64,000 bases of DNA, taken from the NCBI GenBank assembly GCA_001792895.1, contig MARA01000015.1:868001-932000 (forward strand), read 5' to 3'. The position numbers were made by a program, and so were the translations under genes. Origin of the DNA: Lentinus brumalis. Lineage: Eukaryota > Basidiomycota > Agaricomycetes > Polyporales > Polyporaceae. Below, one piece after another: positions 23,414-35,413 of this stretch; the first letter of the stretch is position 1, and every line of letters begins with the position of its first letter. The notes under the pieces are model-generated. The model searched no databases and was not told the DNA's origin. It saw nothing but the letters and a program-made list of their open reading frames with translations.

Positions 23414-24653
23414 TCAGCCCGTCTTGTTCTTGCTCCTCCTCCCAACCTGCGCCTGGAAACCGGTCTTGATCGTGTTGACGGACCGTCGCGAGCCGCATGA
23501 CTCGCACGCCATGAAGAATATACGGTTCTCCTTCGTAAGAAGCGTGTCGGGAGACTTGCACGTCTTGCAGGTGACGTACTCGACTGCGGAAAGCAGTGTC
23601 AGGCAACACAGTGGTTAGGGAGGGGAAGAAGGAACGTACCGATGTAGCGACGCAGGACGTGCTCGATCTGCTTCTGCTGGAAACGACCCTTGATGACAAG
23701 ACGTCCGGAGCCGTCGACGGAGCCGGTTGTACCCATTTCCGCAAACATGTATTGGATGACGTGCTCGGGCTGCCTGTGCATACGTTTGCAGATGTCGGAG
23801 ACGTTGGCGAAGATTGTCTTCTTGTTGCCTTCACGTGCGAGCTGGGGAGGCGCGATTGTGTAACGTTTGCCGGCGGATGTGAGGAGAGCAGGGTTGGAAG
23901 CGTGAAGTTGCGCGTAGAATCTGTGCAGGAGCTAAAGAAGCGATGTGAGTTCGGAGACCAGCAAAGCTGCAAGGGCCTTGCACACCTCCTCATAAGTGTA
24001 GTCACGGTCGCTCTTCAGCCACGGCTCGTTCCCAGAGTCAAGACTGATGCTTTCGCCGGCGCGGGCGAACGGATCGTCTCCGAGCTCGCCCTCCTCCACC
24101 TCTGGCACCTGGTTCTCCTCACCACCCTCCTCCTCATCCGCGTCTTTCCCCTTGGCCTCGTTCAGCTCCTTTTCGAATGCCTCCAGATCGAGAGCAGCCT
24201 TCTTCGACGATTTCTTCTTCTTTTTCTTGAGATCCGAGAAATCGAGATCTTCAGATGCAGCTGCGCCGACTGGGGTAGCCGCGCCAGAGGCGTCACCCTC
24301 CTGCAGATAACCACACGATCAGTCTCAGCCAGCGCACGTATACTAATCAGAGCACGTACGAGGTCGAGAGGGATCTCCTTCTTCTTTTTCTTCTTCTTGA
24401 GATCCCCAAACATCGCCTGGACATCATCCTCCTCCTTCGTCTGCCCGTCCTCCCGTCCCTTATCCTGCATCATCTTCTCGTGCATAGTCGTCGGCCCCAT
24501 ATCGACCGTGTCGCCATTCGCGGTCACATTGTCGATCTCAGCGGGTGCGGGAGTGGTAGGGTCGGCATCAGCACCGAGAGGGTCCTCGGAGAACGCGACG
24601 GTCTTCTTCTTGCGCTTTTTCAGCGAGGGGTCAAACAAAGGCTCTTCAGACAT
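23414..24653 (-). CDS. SUI3: translation initiation factor eIF2 subunit beta
   Basis: Part of the eIF2 ternary complex that brings initiator tRNA to the ribosome. The start [17 protein letters not shown] is at 24653. The N-terminal half carries lysine-rich K-boxes ([30 protein letters not shown]) in acidic spacers, the eIF2B/eIF5 binding segments. The core domain follows ([71 protein letters not shown]). The C-terminal zinc finger has [11 protein letters not shown] and [11 protein letters not shown], with CX2C spacing in both halves. Several short introns are spliced, and the stop follows [14 protein letters not shown]. It shares a 249-bp divergent promoter with the ATP synthase gamma gene. 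Confidence 0.93.
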
Positions 24654-24902
24654 CGTGGTACTCGTTCAGCAGGCAAGATAGCTGAGAAATGAAGCGTAGT
24701 GGACGTCGGAGAGTGCGAGCTCGCTGCTACGCTTGATGAGAGATGACTCTCCGATGGCCTGCGGTAGCGTTCAGGCGGCGCCTCGGCTTCCCCTTGGATG
24801 TTGAATCGCCGCGTGAACGTGCACCCGCCATTTCCCGACCTCGACGTCGACAGCGAGCACCTCACCGACCACGACGACCTCCACTCTTTCCTCATTCTAA
24901 CC
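24654..24902. promoter_or_regulatory. divergent promoter between eIF2-beta and ATP synthase gamma genes
   Basis: Only 249 bp lie between the two start codons, so both core promoters and 5' leaders must be here. No clear TATA box is seen, as expected for housekeeping genes. Regulation by shared factors is inference. Confidence 0.5.
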
Positions 24903-26064
24903 ATGCTCGCTCGGCGTACGCTCGGCCGTATTGCGTCCCAGCCTCAGGTGCTTGGGGCTGCGCCCTCCCAGGCCCGCAATATGGCGACCCTTCGTGAGAT
25001 TGAGCTTCGTCTCAAGTCCGTAAGGAACATTGAGAAGATCACGAAGGTATGTTCTCACAGACAATACTAGTTGTAGAATTGACCGACACCTCCCAATAGT
25101 CCATGAAAATGATTGCGTCCACAAAATTGGCCAAGGCGCAGCGCGCTATGCAGGCGGGCAAGGAGTACGGCTTGGCCAACGCAGGTGTGTATTGCAACTT
25201 CACATCTAGCACGCGTGAACCTATCCATGCGCACAGAACTCTTCAAGCACGCGTCCCCTGAGGAAACTGGCAAGCGCAAGCTCTTCATTGTTGTCTCATC
25301 CGACAAGGGTCTCTGCGGTGGTATCCACTCCTCTGTCTCGAAGGCGACTCGTCGTGAGTTCGCGGAGAAGGGCAAGGTCGAGGAGGACTCGCCCATCATG
25401 GTCATTGGTGACAAGTCCAAGGCCCAGCTCTCCCGCGCCCTCCCCAAGAACATCGTCATGAGCTTCAACCAGATCGGCCGCGACATCCCGACGTTCGCCG
25501 ATGCGGCTGGTGTCGCCGACCTCATCCTTACCTCTGATGTCAAGTACGACAGCATTGCGATTGTTTACAACAAGTTCGTCTCCGCTATCTCGTACGAGCC
25601 AGCTATTATCGAGGTCGAACCTGAGAACCTCCTCAAGGAAGCTCGTACGTCATGGTATTGCACTTGTTCCTCTCATCACCTGACGTTTCTGCAGCTGGCT
25701 TCCGGGCGTACGAGATGGAGGATGATGTGACGAGAGATCTCTCTGAGTTCACGCTGGCCAACGCCATCTACGCTGCTCTTGTCGAGGCGCACGCATGCGA
25801 ACAGAGTGCTCGGTACGTCCTGACATTCAGCTGCAATGTTCTACCGTCAATCTTACGTGATTATTCCAGTCGTAATGCCATGGATAACGCGTCCAAGAAC
25901 GCGTCGGACATGATCAACCGCCTGACCATGCAGTACAACCGTGGTCGCCAGGCCGCTATCACGAACGAGCTGGTCGACATCATCACTGGTGCGTTCAATC
26001 CCTCCTTTGTCGTTACCATCTCACCAACATGCTTTTGTCCTGCTCAGGTGCGAGTGCGCTCTGA
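24903..26064 (+). CDS. ATP3: ATP synthase F1 subunit gamma, mitochondrial
   Basis: The central rotor shaft of F1Fo ATP synthase. The N-terminus [15 protein letters not shown] is a mitochondrial targeting peptide. Then come [21 protein letters not shown] and, after an intron, [17 protein letters not shown], the conserved N-terminal coiled coil. [10 protein letters not shown] and the Rossmann-like middle follow. The C-terminal helix is [24 protein letters not shown], then [15 protein letters not shown], and the protein ends [13 protein letters not shown]. The final exon is 17 nt (26048-26064), a micro-exon that finishes ITGASAL; splice phases agree. Confidence 0.94.
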
Positions 26065-26473
26065 GCACAGTACAGATGATATTCGCGGTAGATGTAGAGT
26101 AATTAGTTGTCGACTCGCTCCTGTCGTCTACGTATTACCTTTTACAATAACACTCGGCTTCTGCCAGAATCTGCCTCATCTTACCTGTCGTGCCTTTCTC
26201 TAACTCTTCGGGCGTCGTATGCGATTGTGGGATGCGATCCAGGAATCACTTATTTATCTTATCACACGGGCCCGGTGACGTGAGCGGGAACTGCGCCGCG
26301 CTTGTGAACACAACTTGCACCCGTACCACTACATCTACGCCCGCGAATAGTGACTATCTGGTGCTCTCGGAGGTGCTCGATCTTGCGCTAGGGCTTCTCT
26401 ACGTCTCGAAGGTCGCAATCCTGCAATCTGAGGTCGAACACCCATCGACTACGACCCCAGAGGAAGGGCAGCC
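26065..26473. other. intergenic, no gene seen
   Basis: 3' end of the ATP synthase gene and promoter of the BRO1 gene. Nothing else is recognised. Confidence 0.5.
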
Positions 26474-29400
26474 ATGTCGCCCATCTCGGCACACAACTCG
26501 CCGATGATCTCCATTCCGAAGAAGACGACGGAGGAGGTGGATTGGACAGGTCCGATCCGTAATGCAATTGCGCATTCGTATGGCGAGGACCCTGACAATT
26601 ACGCGACGGAGTGCGCAAACCTCCAGAGGTGTAGGCAGGATGCAGTAAAGGGTGCCGGGAGCGATATGACAGGTATGTCCCTGTGCACAGTGGCTCACGG
26701 AACGGGGGTGAACGGACTCGGCAGCGAAGGATCTGCTACACAAGTACTTTGGCCAGCTAGAACTACTCGAGCTGCGGTTCTCCGAAATCCGGGTCAACTT
26801 CCCATGGCGGGACGCGTTCACGAACAAGCTCACGACACAAACATCCATCGCGTTTGAGAAGGCGTCCATCATCTTCCAGATCGCTGCCACACACTCGGCC
26901 ATTGCTGCGTCCCAGAACAGGTCTGATCCTGAGGGCCTCAAACGCGCGTTCTACTACTTCCGGACGACGGCGGGCATGCTCACGTACATCAACGACAACT
27001 TCCTCCATGCGCCGTCGACCGATCTGAGCAGAGAGGTCATCAAGTTCCTCGTCGGTGTCATCCTGGCGCAGGCGACCGAGGTGTTCTTCGAGAAGTGCAC
27101 GGATGAGAAGAAGAGCAACGCCCTCGTTGCGAAGATCGCTGCGCAGACGGCATTCATGTACACTTCCCTCAGCGAGGAAGTGAAAGAGTTCATGGGCAAG
27201 GGCATCTTCGACCGGAATTGGGTGACAGTCGTCCAGGTGCGTTGAACGTTGGACCTGCAGCCAAACTCTACTAACGAGACGGCAGGCGAAAGCAAAGTAC
27301 TTCACGTCTGTCTCACAGTATTACCGCGGTCTGGCTGATAGCGCCGCTGGTAAGCATGGCGATGCGCTCGTGCGCTACACCGTCGCAGAGGCTGCTGCCA
27401 AGGAGGCGAATCGAACCGCGTCCTCCTTCGCATCCCTGTTCGTTACACAGATGTCTCCGAACCTTCCACCGGACGCAGGCCCAGCACTCCAGGAGCTAAC
27501 CAAGGCCCACCTGGCACTTGTCAGCGACAGGAAGAGCGAGGCACAGCGCGAGAACGACCTCATTTACAACGCAGTTTTACCTACACCGGAGACGCTTCCG
27601 CAGATCGACAAGGCGGCAGTGGCAACTCCCATCACCATCCAGGAAGTCTACGCATCCCCGGACGTGCAGAAGGTCATCGGCGTCGACTTGTTCATCCGCC
27701 TGATTCCCCTCAGCGTGCACGAAAGCGCGAGCGTTTACTCGGAGGAGAAGGCAAAGCTCGTCCGGGGTGAGGTCGAGAAGGCCGACAACGCGGAGGTGGA
27801 GGTGAAGAGTGCGCTCGAGTCGATGGGGATCAAGGAGGGCCTCGTGCGCTATAAGGCGATCGCCGAGGGCGGCATGGGCGGAGAGGCCGAGCTTCCCGTC
27901 GAGGTCCGGAGATGGAAGGAGGACATCGCGCTGATGGAAGAGCGGGAGAGCGTCGAGGGCATCATGGCCGAGCTCACGCGCATGAAGGAGACGGTTCGGA
28001 GGGAGCTTGAAGGGGTTAGTCGGGACCTTGACAGCGAGAGCCGGGAGTGCGAGGCTATGCGGGTCAAGTACGACCACCTGTGGACGCAGGCGCCGTCCGC
28101 TGCGCTCACGAAGACGCTGCGCCAGGATCTCAAGTCGCACCTTTCGGCGTTGGATGCTGCCGCGCAGTCCGATCAGCAAGTCGTTCAGCTGTGGGACTCC
28201 GTCAAGAGTGAGATCCGGCTCCTTCTCTCTCCCGAGATCGAGGATGTCTTCAGAGCGAGCACGGAGAAGGACGGTGCTGGGACGGAGAATCTACTCGATC
28301 TCGATGTGGGCAGCGAGGCGCAGGACGAAGAGGAGCGGAGCAAGATAAGTCAGTTCGTGGACGAGATCGAGGAGCGTCTCGGACGCTTGAACAAGATCTC
28401 GCACGAGCGTAGTCAGGTGCTGAAGGACCTCAAGGACAAGGTAAGCTAGTTCTCCTTTGGTGACTTGACCGTCTCTGACCAAGCACTCCATAGGTGCAAC
28501 AAGACGATGTCTCTCACCTGCTCTTGCTCAATCGGCGGAACACCGGCGTTGAGAGCACGCTGTTCGCAGGGGAGCTGGAGAAGTTCCGACCATATCAACA
28601 ACGTCTCACTGCCACCGTTCACCATGAGCAGGTTGCTCTGCAGGAGCTGAACCAGCTTTGGCGTGGTCTTCGAGATCTAGCCGGACGCGGTCCTGGTGCG
28701 AAGAAGTGGGAGGAGCGCGAGAGGCGGAAGAAGGATACCGTTCGGCGGTTCTCGCGCGCACGGGACGTGTATATGGAGGTCCGCGATGGGCTTGCGTAAG
28801 TCTATCAGTGCTCGTGATTGACTCTGCAGCCGCTAATGTTTACTGTGGACAACAGGAAAGGTCTCCAGTTCTACACTGAGTTGACCGAGCTGACTGCCGC
28901 GTTGAAGCGGAACGCAGGTTCGTTCATATCTGAGCGCAATGTCGAACGTGAATCGCTTGCCTCCCAGGCTGAGACGGAGCGCCGGCTGGCTATCCCGAAA
29001 TCGAGTTCAGGTTCTGCGTTCGGGGGAAAGCCCCCTGTGCCTCCGCCCCCGCCCAAGCCTTCCAGTGGACTCGAGTCGTCGTTCGGGTCTCTAAGTTTGG
29101 GAGCGAGCAGTCCGCCACCACCTCCTCAACCTCAGCGGCAGTGGACGTCGCCCCCTCCTCCTTCTCAGCACTACGCCTCGCAACCCCAACCTCCTTCCCA
29201 GTCATACCCACCGCCACCGCCTTCGGCATCATACCTACCTCCCCCTCCCTCGCAGCCCCCTCTCAGCCATCGTACCAGCAACCCTCCGCACCGCCATCCG
29301 ACCCATACGCGTCGCTCGGCATGTTCGCGAGCGGCAACGCACCTTCGCCGCCCCCTTCACGACCGCCCCCTCCTCCTCAGCAGCAGCAGCAGCAGCAGCA

Positions 29401-29778
29401 CTACCCCTCTTACATGCAGCAACAACAGCCGCAGCCTCCATACGGCCAACAGCATCAACAACACCAAAGGCAGCAGTCATACCCGCCCCCGCCACCCTCC
29501 CAGTACGGTGCACCCCCGCCACCCCCGCAGTACGGTGCGCCCCCCAGTCGTCGTCGTCGTCGTCGCCGTTTCCGCCTCCGCCTCCGCCTGTGAACTACCA
29601 GTCGCAGTATGGCTCGACGCCTCCTCCACCACCTCAGCAGCCAGCACAACAGCAAGGCCAGGGCGCGGGGTACTACTACGCGAGGCCTGGCGGGCAGACG
29701 TATCAGTACCCGCAGGGGTACGGGGGCAGTCGTGATGGTGGTGTTTTGTCTCCGAGATGGACAACCTATGTACAGTAG
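26474..29778 (+). CDS. BRO1: Bro1/ALIX-type vacuolar sorting protein
   Basis: An ESCRT-associated scaffold that couples ESCRT-III (Snf7) to deubiquitination and cargo sorting at endosomes. An N-terminal BRO1 domain is visible (MISIPKKTTEEVDWTGPI, then FNWxx-like segment INFPWRDAF, AFYYFRTTAGMLTYI, QATEVFFEKC, AKYFTSVSQYYRG). It is followed by a V-domain of long helices (LARF-type QKVIGVDLFIRLIPLSVHES to KISHERSQVLKDLKDKV). The Pro-rich C-terminus has many PPPP, YGAPPPPP and poly-Gln runs. The tail frame slips twice, at C5 29256-29260 and C6 29540-29545; one extra C at each restores GSRDGGVLSPRWTTYVQ and the stop at 29778. Both slips are likely base-calling errors, so the gene is probably whole. 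Confidence 0.88.
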
Positions 29779-30205
29779 CTCATCCGTCTGGACTGTTGCG
29801 CGATGTGACTGGTGGATGTATCGAGTCGATGCTGTAAGTTGCTGTAGCGATTGTCGGATATACGATGTAAAGAGTGTGGAACGAGGTGGTAGCAGTTACG
29901 TTCATCACCCTATTTGCCGGTGCGTCTCGCCCAAGCAAGTAATCGATTACGATATTGTCGACGAAACCCGACCCAGGCGTAGGTTAAGAGCAGCTAAGAG
30001 ACCGGACGTCGCGTAGCGGTTATCTTTGTTTAGCCGCTTGTTTCACAACGGGCTGAGGGCGGCCGCAATGGTGGTTAAGTCGTTTCATACTTCCGTCGCT
30101 CACAGCCGCAGCCGTCGTTGCAAAAATAAGACACAAGCACATCTTCAACAGGGAAGGTATCCCAAGGTCGGCGAGCTGATCAGCACTGTATCCGCACGCC
30201 AGAGG

Positions 30206-30859
30206 TCAGCACAAACCCGTACTGAACCGGCGTGCAGGCTCGCGCCGACAAACCTTCTCATGTATATCCACCCACCACTTCGCGTCCTTGTCCGCATCGA
30301 ACCCCATCGCCGCGATCGTGCTCATCGCCCGGTCGTGGTGCCGCACGTCGAGCACGGCCATGTCGCGATTCGAGTAGAACGCGAACACATGACGGTCGCA
30401 GCCCCACACCTTACGCAGGCCGACGTCCATCCCGTACCGCTCCTTGTACTTCTCCAGAAAATTGTGCCAGGTGCTGAGCGGGTGCGGCCCGGGGTCTTTG
30501 GGGTGGCTCTTCTTGCCGTACCCGCGCCTGAGCGCGTACTTTAAGATCCTTTGCCCGTCGTAGGGCACGCCGTACCAGAGGAGGGGAAGGTCGGAAAGCG
30601 TTTTGAAGTCGACGGTCACCGGGTTGAATTCGTCGGGGACGGTGCGTCTGGGGAACATGTTCCTGACAGTGTGGCTCTGGTGGGGCATTCGCTTAGCATT
30701 ATCCGTATTTCGTGCAGTGCGCCGCTTGTTATGCTTTTTAACGTACGAGGTGTGTACTACTGTACTTACCCCTCTTATGAGCTTGGTCACTGGCAAGAAT
30801 GGAGGCGCCGTGTCCTCGCTCGAAGGTCGTGTGACGTCCTCATTGACTATGTGCTGCAT
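30206..30859 (-). CDS. orphan protein, copy 1 of a duplicated gene
   Basis: A 217-aa open frame if read through; a possible intron (donor gtaagtacag near 30770, acceptor gctaag near 30690) would shorten it. Conserved blocks are SHTVRNMFPRRTVPDEFNPV, LPLLWYGVP, LKYALRRGYGKKSHP and PGPHPLSTW..FLEKYKERYGM, then MAVLDVRHHDRAMSTIAAMGFDADKDAKWW. I do not recognise the family. A second, damaged copy lies downstream on the same strand (31413-31741 and 37416-37759), so the gene was duplicated. The shared blocks show which residues are kept. Confidence 0.5.
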   Translation of the reverse strand: MQHIVNEDVTRPSSEDTAPPFLPVTKLIRGVSTVVHTSYVKKHNKRRTARNTDNAKRMPHQSHTVRNMFPRRTVPDEFNPVTVDFKTLSDLPLLWYGVPYDGQRILKYALRRGYGKKSHPKDPGPHPLSTWHNFLEKYKERYGMDVGLRKVWGCDRHVFAFYSNRDMAVLDVRHHDRAMSTIAAMGFDADKDAKWWVDIHEKVCRREPARRFSTGLC

Positions 30860-31412
30860 GATTCGAGTGGCGGGAGCTCATGCGGTGCTGGACAAGGAGT
30901 AGGTACTCTCCTAGATATGGAGGGAAAGTTTCTCGGCCTTTGCCTTTGCCAGTGGCTGTGGCGCGAGCGGCCGGCAACGTCGACTACATATACGGTCCCG
31001 GACTCTGTGGCTTAACCGTCGTTTGCAAAGTGAACAAGTCCAGCTATGAAAACGGGTCCCTATTTCATGACTTGGCGGCATACCGCTCCGAGCTCGAATT
31101 TTTCAACGTAGACAGTTTGAACCCTCGCCATTGGACTCGTCCATGTCGCAGCCAGAAAACAGGCAGCAGCCCAGAGGGCATGAAGCCGGTCGCTATGTGT
31201 GGGTCTCGTGCAGGTAATATACTATGTTTTTTGTGTCTAGAGACGAGTTGGAGACTGACTCGTTGTCGCCGCGCCAGCCGCCCACCGCTGGGTGGTTAAG
31301 TAGCCTTTTCATGCTTCCGCCGCTCTTGCCGCCGCACCCTTGGAATTCCCAGCAACGCGAGCTCAAGGGAGCTCTCAGCTCACTGATGAGCACTAGTAAT
31401 GCCGCCTGAGAG
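30860..31412. other. intergenic, no gene seen
   Basis: Upstream of copy 1 and downstream of the broken copy 2. No supported coding sequence. Confidence 0.45.
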
Positions 31413-31741
31413 TCAGCCGCCGCGCGAACTTCTGCCCGTGCGCAGGAAAACTCGGCGTCGACGAACCTTATCGCCTCTATCCACCCACCACTTCGCGTCC
31501 TTGTCCACGTCGAACCCCATCGCCGTGATCGTGGTCAGCGCCCAGCAATGGTGCCGAGTGTCGAGCACGGCCATGTCGCGGTTCGAGAGGAACGCGAACA
31601 GGGGCCAGTGCGTGTCGCACCCCCACACCTCGCGCAGCCCGATCTCCATCCCGTACGTCTTCTTGTACGTCTGCAGGAAGTTGCCCCACGTGCTGAGCGG
31701 GTGCGGCCCGGGGTCGTCGGGGTGGCTGTCTTCTTGCCGTA
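31413..31741 (-). pseudogene. 3' part of copy 2, cut by a transposon
   Basis: It encodes the C-terminal half of the copy-1 protein (YGMEIGLREVWGCDTHWPLFAF, NRDMAVLDTRHH, FDVDKDAKWWVD). Just inside the break the frame differs from copy 1: GKKTATPTT appears where copy 1 has GKKSHPKD, an apparent 2-bp gain. The missing N-terminal part is at 37416-37759. Removing the insertion and one copy of the duplicated target rejoins codons GGG TAC GGC in frame at ALRCG/YGKK. Confidence 0.75.
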
Positions 31742-31838
31742 CTGTACCATTTAAATCTATTCAACCAGTCACGCGTCACAGGGGCCCAAAATGGTCGAAT
31801 TTTGGGCCTCTGTCACAGGTCACCGGGCGAGTGGTCGG

Positions 31839-31948
31839 ATCCAACTTCGTCGTCCAGCTCGTCTAACTGCGAGTCTGCGTAGTCGTCAACTCAGGTTGGT
31901 GGGGTTGGGCTAGGGCCTGAAAGGCACGGACGCGGTGGAGGTCGAGCC
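31839..31948. repeat. Ngaro repeat B2
   Basis: 110 bp, matching B1 (32260-32369) in the same orientation. It forms the 3' end of the element on the minus strand. A 151-bp unique stretch (31949-32099) lies between it and A2. Confidence 0.9.
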
Positions 31949-32099
31949 GGGGTGGGCTCGCTCGACCGCGGTTTCCCCGAGTGTGACGGCAAGGCAGCGG
32001 GCGTAGACGGAGCTGACGAGGGCCGGCGAATACAAAACCGCGAGAAGCAATGTATATTACGAGTGCTGTCGAGCGAATAGGGAGTGGTGGGCGGGTGCA

Positions 32100-32259
32100 A
32101 ATATTACGCTACGTGAGGCGGGAGACTCGAGCTCGCGGGGTGCGGACTCGCGAGCGTCGTGGTGGTAAGGAGAGAAAACTTCGCTGCTGGTAGCGCTCGC
32201 GCGGACGCTCAGTTGGACGAGCGGTGCCGGCCTCTCGGGTTCGGCCGGCCCCTCCATGA
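32100..32259. repeat. Ngaro repeat A2
   Basis: 160 bp, matching A1 (37083-37242). It joins B1 directly at 32259/32260. Confidence 0.9.
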
Positions 32260-32369
32260 ATCCAACTTCGTCGTCCAGCTCGTCTAACTGCGAGTCTGCG
32301 TAGTCGTCAACTCAGGTTGGTGGGGTTGGGCTAGGGCCTGAAAGGCACGGACGCGGTGGAGGTCGAGCC
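32260..32369. repeat. Ngaro repeat B1
   Basis: 110 bp, same as B2, just downstream of the recombinase reading frame and next to A2. Confidence 0.9.
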
Positions 32370-32446
32370 TCCCACCCGTGACGGAACAGCTGAGGCGTCT
32401 GCGGCTGACCTCCGCCGCACAGCCCAAACACAAATAGCCGAAGCGG

Positions 32447-33645
32447 TTAGAATTCATAGTTGCTAGCTAGGTGCGCTACGTGGTGCGACGCTACTTGCTC
32501 AAATGCCCGAATATACACTTCGTAAGCTAAAGATCTCCAGCGGCCTAGCAAGCGAACCACCTCCGGACTTACACCCTGGGAGAGGTAGAATGATGCTCCT
32601 CCGATCCGGAAGGAGTGGCCGAACGTGGTACCAAAGCCGAGTGCAGTGAACTTCTCGTTGATGAACGCGAGTGCGGTGTCCCGGATCATGGGCCGCACCG
32701 TGCCCCGACTGTCGCGCCAAGAGAACAGCGGGTCCGCGGCGCCAGCAGGAACCACCGCAGCAAGGTGCCGCAAAGCTTCGATCGGGCAGAGGGAGTCTTG
32801 CTGTGTCAGGAAGACATGCTGCACCTCGCCGGCTTTGGCAGTCTTGGCCGACGGGAGGTCCAATCTGGCATACGGTTGGCCGTTGAGGTCAGTTCCGAAG
32901 AGTGCGTTGGCCCGAGTGAGGTGGAGTCCCGGTGAGAAAGCGCCACGGGACCGCACGGTCACCTCCCCGAAGCGCATGACACCCCAGAACGCGGCTGTCG
33001 CGATCGCCCAGATACAAGCTTCAAACGGGTCGGACAGGTCCAAAGAGCTCTTCAAGCGCCCCAACATCCGAAGCGAAACAGGCGGCCGGGGTGGGCGGGT
33101 GCGCCGGTGTCCTTGGATGTTGGCTAGGCCGCGCAGCGACCAGTTGATGCGGTCGCGGTCGGTCTCCGAGAGCGGCGGGGGCCACCCTTGAGCGATGTGC
33201 CACGCCCGGATCGCGTCGAGATACTTCCCTGCAGTGCGTACAGAGACCGGTTCGAATGGAACATCACCAGCCATGGTTACGTCGTGAACGGAAGGGTCAG
33301 CGACGGCCCACAGGCAGAATGAATGGATCAGTGCGAAGGATGCCGGCAGGCGGGCTGCCTCGGGGATGGAAAAGGCGTCGCAAAAGACATGGAACTTTCG
33401 CAGGCCAGAACCATAGCTTGTGAGTGTACCACTGCGCAAGGAAGCGTGTGACGCGTCAGAGAGGAGATCGGTAAGGAGGGGGTGGTCGATCGTCGACAGA
33501 GGCGCCGTGTGAATCCCTCTCCACGCAAAGACGCGTTGGTCAGCCGGAACCGGGGGGCGCAGTGAGGACAGGGTCAGTGGGATGTGGCCGATTTCTTCGC
33601 GGATGGCGGGTTCGGAAGCCTGCGTGGGAGGGTGCAACCGGAAGC
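32447..33645 (-). CDS. Ngaro tyrosine recombinase
   Basis: A phage-integrase-type DNA recombinase that would insert the element's double-stranded circular intermediate. Catalytic residues are visible in order: Arg in GVMRFGEVTV, the HSFR pair in FGHSFRIGGASF and the active Tyr in YEVYIRAFEQV, with the GRWRS block ahead of it. The reading frame upstream of about 33645 is a shadow of the RNase H frame. A single missing C in the C4 run (plus 33653-33656) just before the RNase H stop would fuse it to RT-RNase H; otherwise the two frames adjoin. Confidence 0.8.
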
Positions 33646-35413
33646 CTACTGCGGGGAAGGCCACGAGACTAAGAGGTCCTGCAGGCTGGGTGGCAGCGAG
33701 AAGTCGCTGCGCAAACTTGCCTGTGGGAACTTGGCTAGGAAACCCGAAATATCGCCGCGTGAGAGAGCGTCGGCCGCGTTCTCCTCGCTTGCGACGTACA
33801 CTGCACGCAGCGAGCGTCGCTGTTCGGCGAGGGCCGCATAAATCCGCTTGAGTACCTGGTTGGCCGCGGAGGAGCGCGAGCGGCCATTGTTGATGATGTG
33901 GACGACGCCCATGTTGTCCGAGCGCACAAGGATGCGAGATTGGTGGCAGTCGAGCGTGTCCAGGATGCCGTGATGACGAGCGAGGGCGAGTCCGAGCTCG
34001 ACTGCTAATGCCTCCGCCCAGCCAATGTCGAAACGCTTGCGCGGCCCGACCGTCACGCCCGCGGCATACCGCCAGACTGCCCAGAAGCGGCCCACCACCA
34101 CACCGATCCCGAAGGAAGAGCTCGCGTCGCCCCACCAGCCAATGTCCACCGGTTCCGGGTGTGCGAGTGGAAGGGAGTTGGGCAGGATGTCCAGGAGCTC
34201 GGATATCCATCGCAAGTCCGCCTGCAGGGTGGATGGAGCGGCCAAGGCCACCCGGTGAGACTTGAATCGCTCTGCAAAACGGCCTGCGGTCCGTACGAAT
34301 GGCCGGATGAGGGGGAATATCGTGGCAGCATACACAAGCTTGCCGTGGAGGCTGGCCGCTTGCTGGCGTGTCGCCCGATGGCCGGGCTGAACCCACTCGC
34401 CTATCAACGAGCGAATCGCGGCGAGCTTCTCGAGCGGGAGAGCAACGGTGAGTGCCTGGAGGTCCCAATCGAGACCGATGAACCGCTGGGTGGAGGCGAA
34501 GTAGCGGACTTTGGCTAGGCTCCACGGAACTCCGAGAGCCGCCGTGATCTCCATGAATTGCTGCTCTGTGAAGGATTGGTGTGGGAGACGGATGACGAGA
34601 AAATCGTCTACCCACTTAAGAATAAGTTCGTAGCCCCGTGCTTTGTATACGGCGACTAACATGTCGGCGATAGACCCGAAGACACCAGCGCTAGAGGCCA
34701 GGCCGAAGCAAAGTGCGCGGTCGACAAAGATCTGCCCTCCCCAGGAGACGCACAGAGCGTTCTGCTGGTCAGGCCGAACGGGAGTGATTCGGTAGGCCGA
34801 CGATATGTCGAACGTGGCAGCGGCAGAGCCTGGCGGCAGACCAAGCAGCAGTGCAGATACTTTATCAAACGAACCCCACTCGGTGGGAAATTCATCGGAG
34901 TTAACGCTGGCATTGACGGACAGTACATCGGGCTACACAGGCGCGGTACGTTATAGGCTACACGTTAGAACGAGAAAACGCAACGGCGTACATTATTGCG
35001 GGGGTACGAGAGGTCTTGAACGAGGCGGAATTTTGTCGAGTGCGGCTTCGGCACCAAGCCCAGCGGGCGGTGCGGAACGGGCCGATGATGCGCTCGAGGT
35101 CGGTAGGTTCGAAGCCAGTGGAGTAGCGGCCGGCCGCTTGCTCCTCGGCGATGTACGAGTCGATAAAGGATTTGTCTAAGGCGGACGAGGCATGATTGGG
35201 GAAAACGAGCGTAGAAAGGACGGGTTCACGGATTCCAACGTCGAAACCGTGGCGCAAGCCGTGGACAACGTGCGCCCACTGGTCAACCAGCCCCAGTTCC
35301 AGCAGGGTGCGCTCGACGGCGTCGACCCTGAGGGGCGTGACTATCCAGCGGGGATCAGACGCGGGGGCAGGCATTGGCACCATGGGAGGCGGTGCCGCAG
35401 ATACTGCAGCCAT
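33646..35413 (-). CDS. Ngaro reverse transcriptase-RNase H
   Basis: Exons 35413-34992 and 34932-33646, with an intron of 59 nt (donor gtacgc, acceptor gtgtag, branch ttctaac). RT motifs: DELERIIGPFRT-type N-terminus, FDISSAYRITPV (motif A Asp), ALCFGLASSAGVFGSIADM and KWVDDFLVIRLP (motif C). RNase H motifs: WWGDASSSFGIGVV, AEALAVELGLAL, RSDNMGVVHIINNG and AADALSRGD, all four acidic positions present. One base is missing in the G3 run at 35065-35067 between GPFRTA and LGLVPKPHS; with it the exon sum is 1710 nt. The gene belongs to the YR-retrotransposon clade (DIRS/Ngaro). Confidence 0.8.

Noticed and set aside
33646..34615. N-terminal half of the long minus-strand frame that includes the recombinase
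   Set aside because: This part is a shadow of the RT-RNase H frame; only the portion after 33645 shows recombinase motifs.
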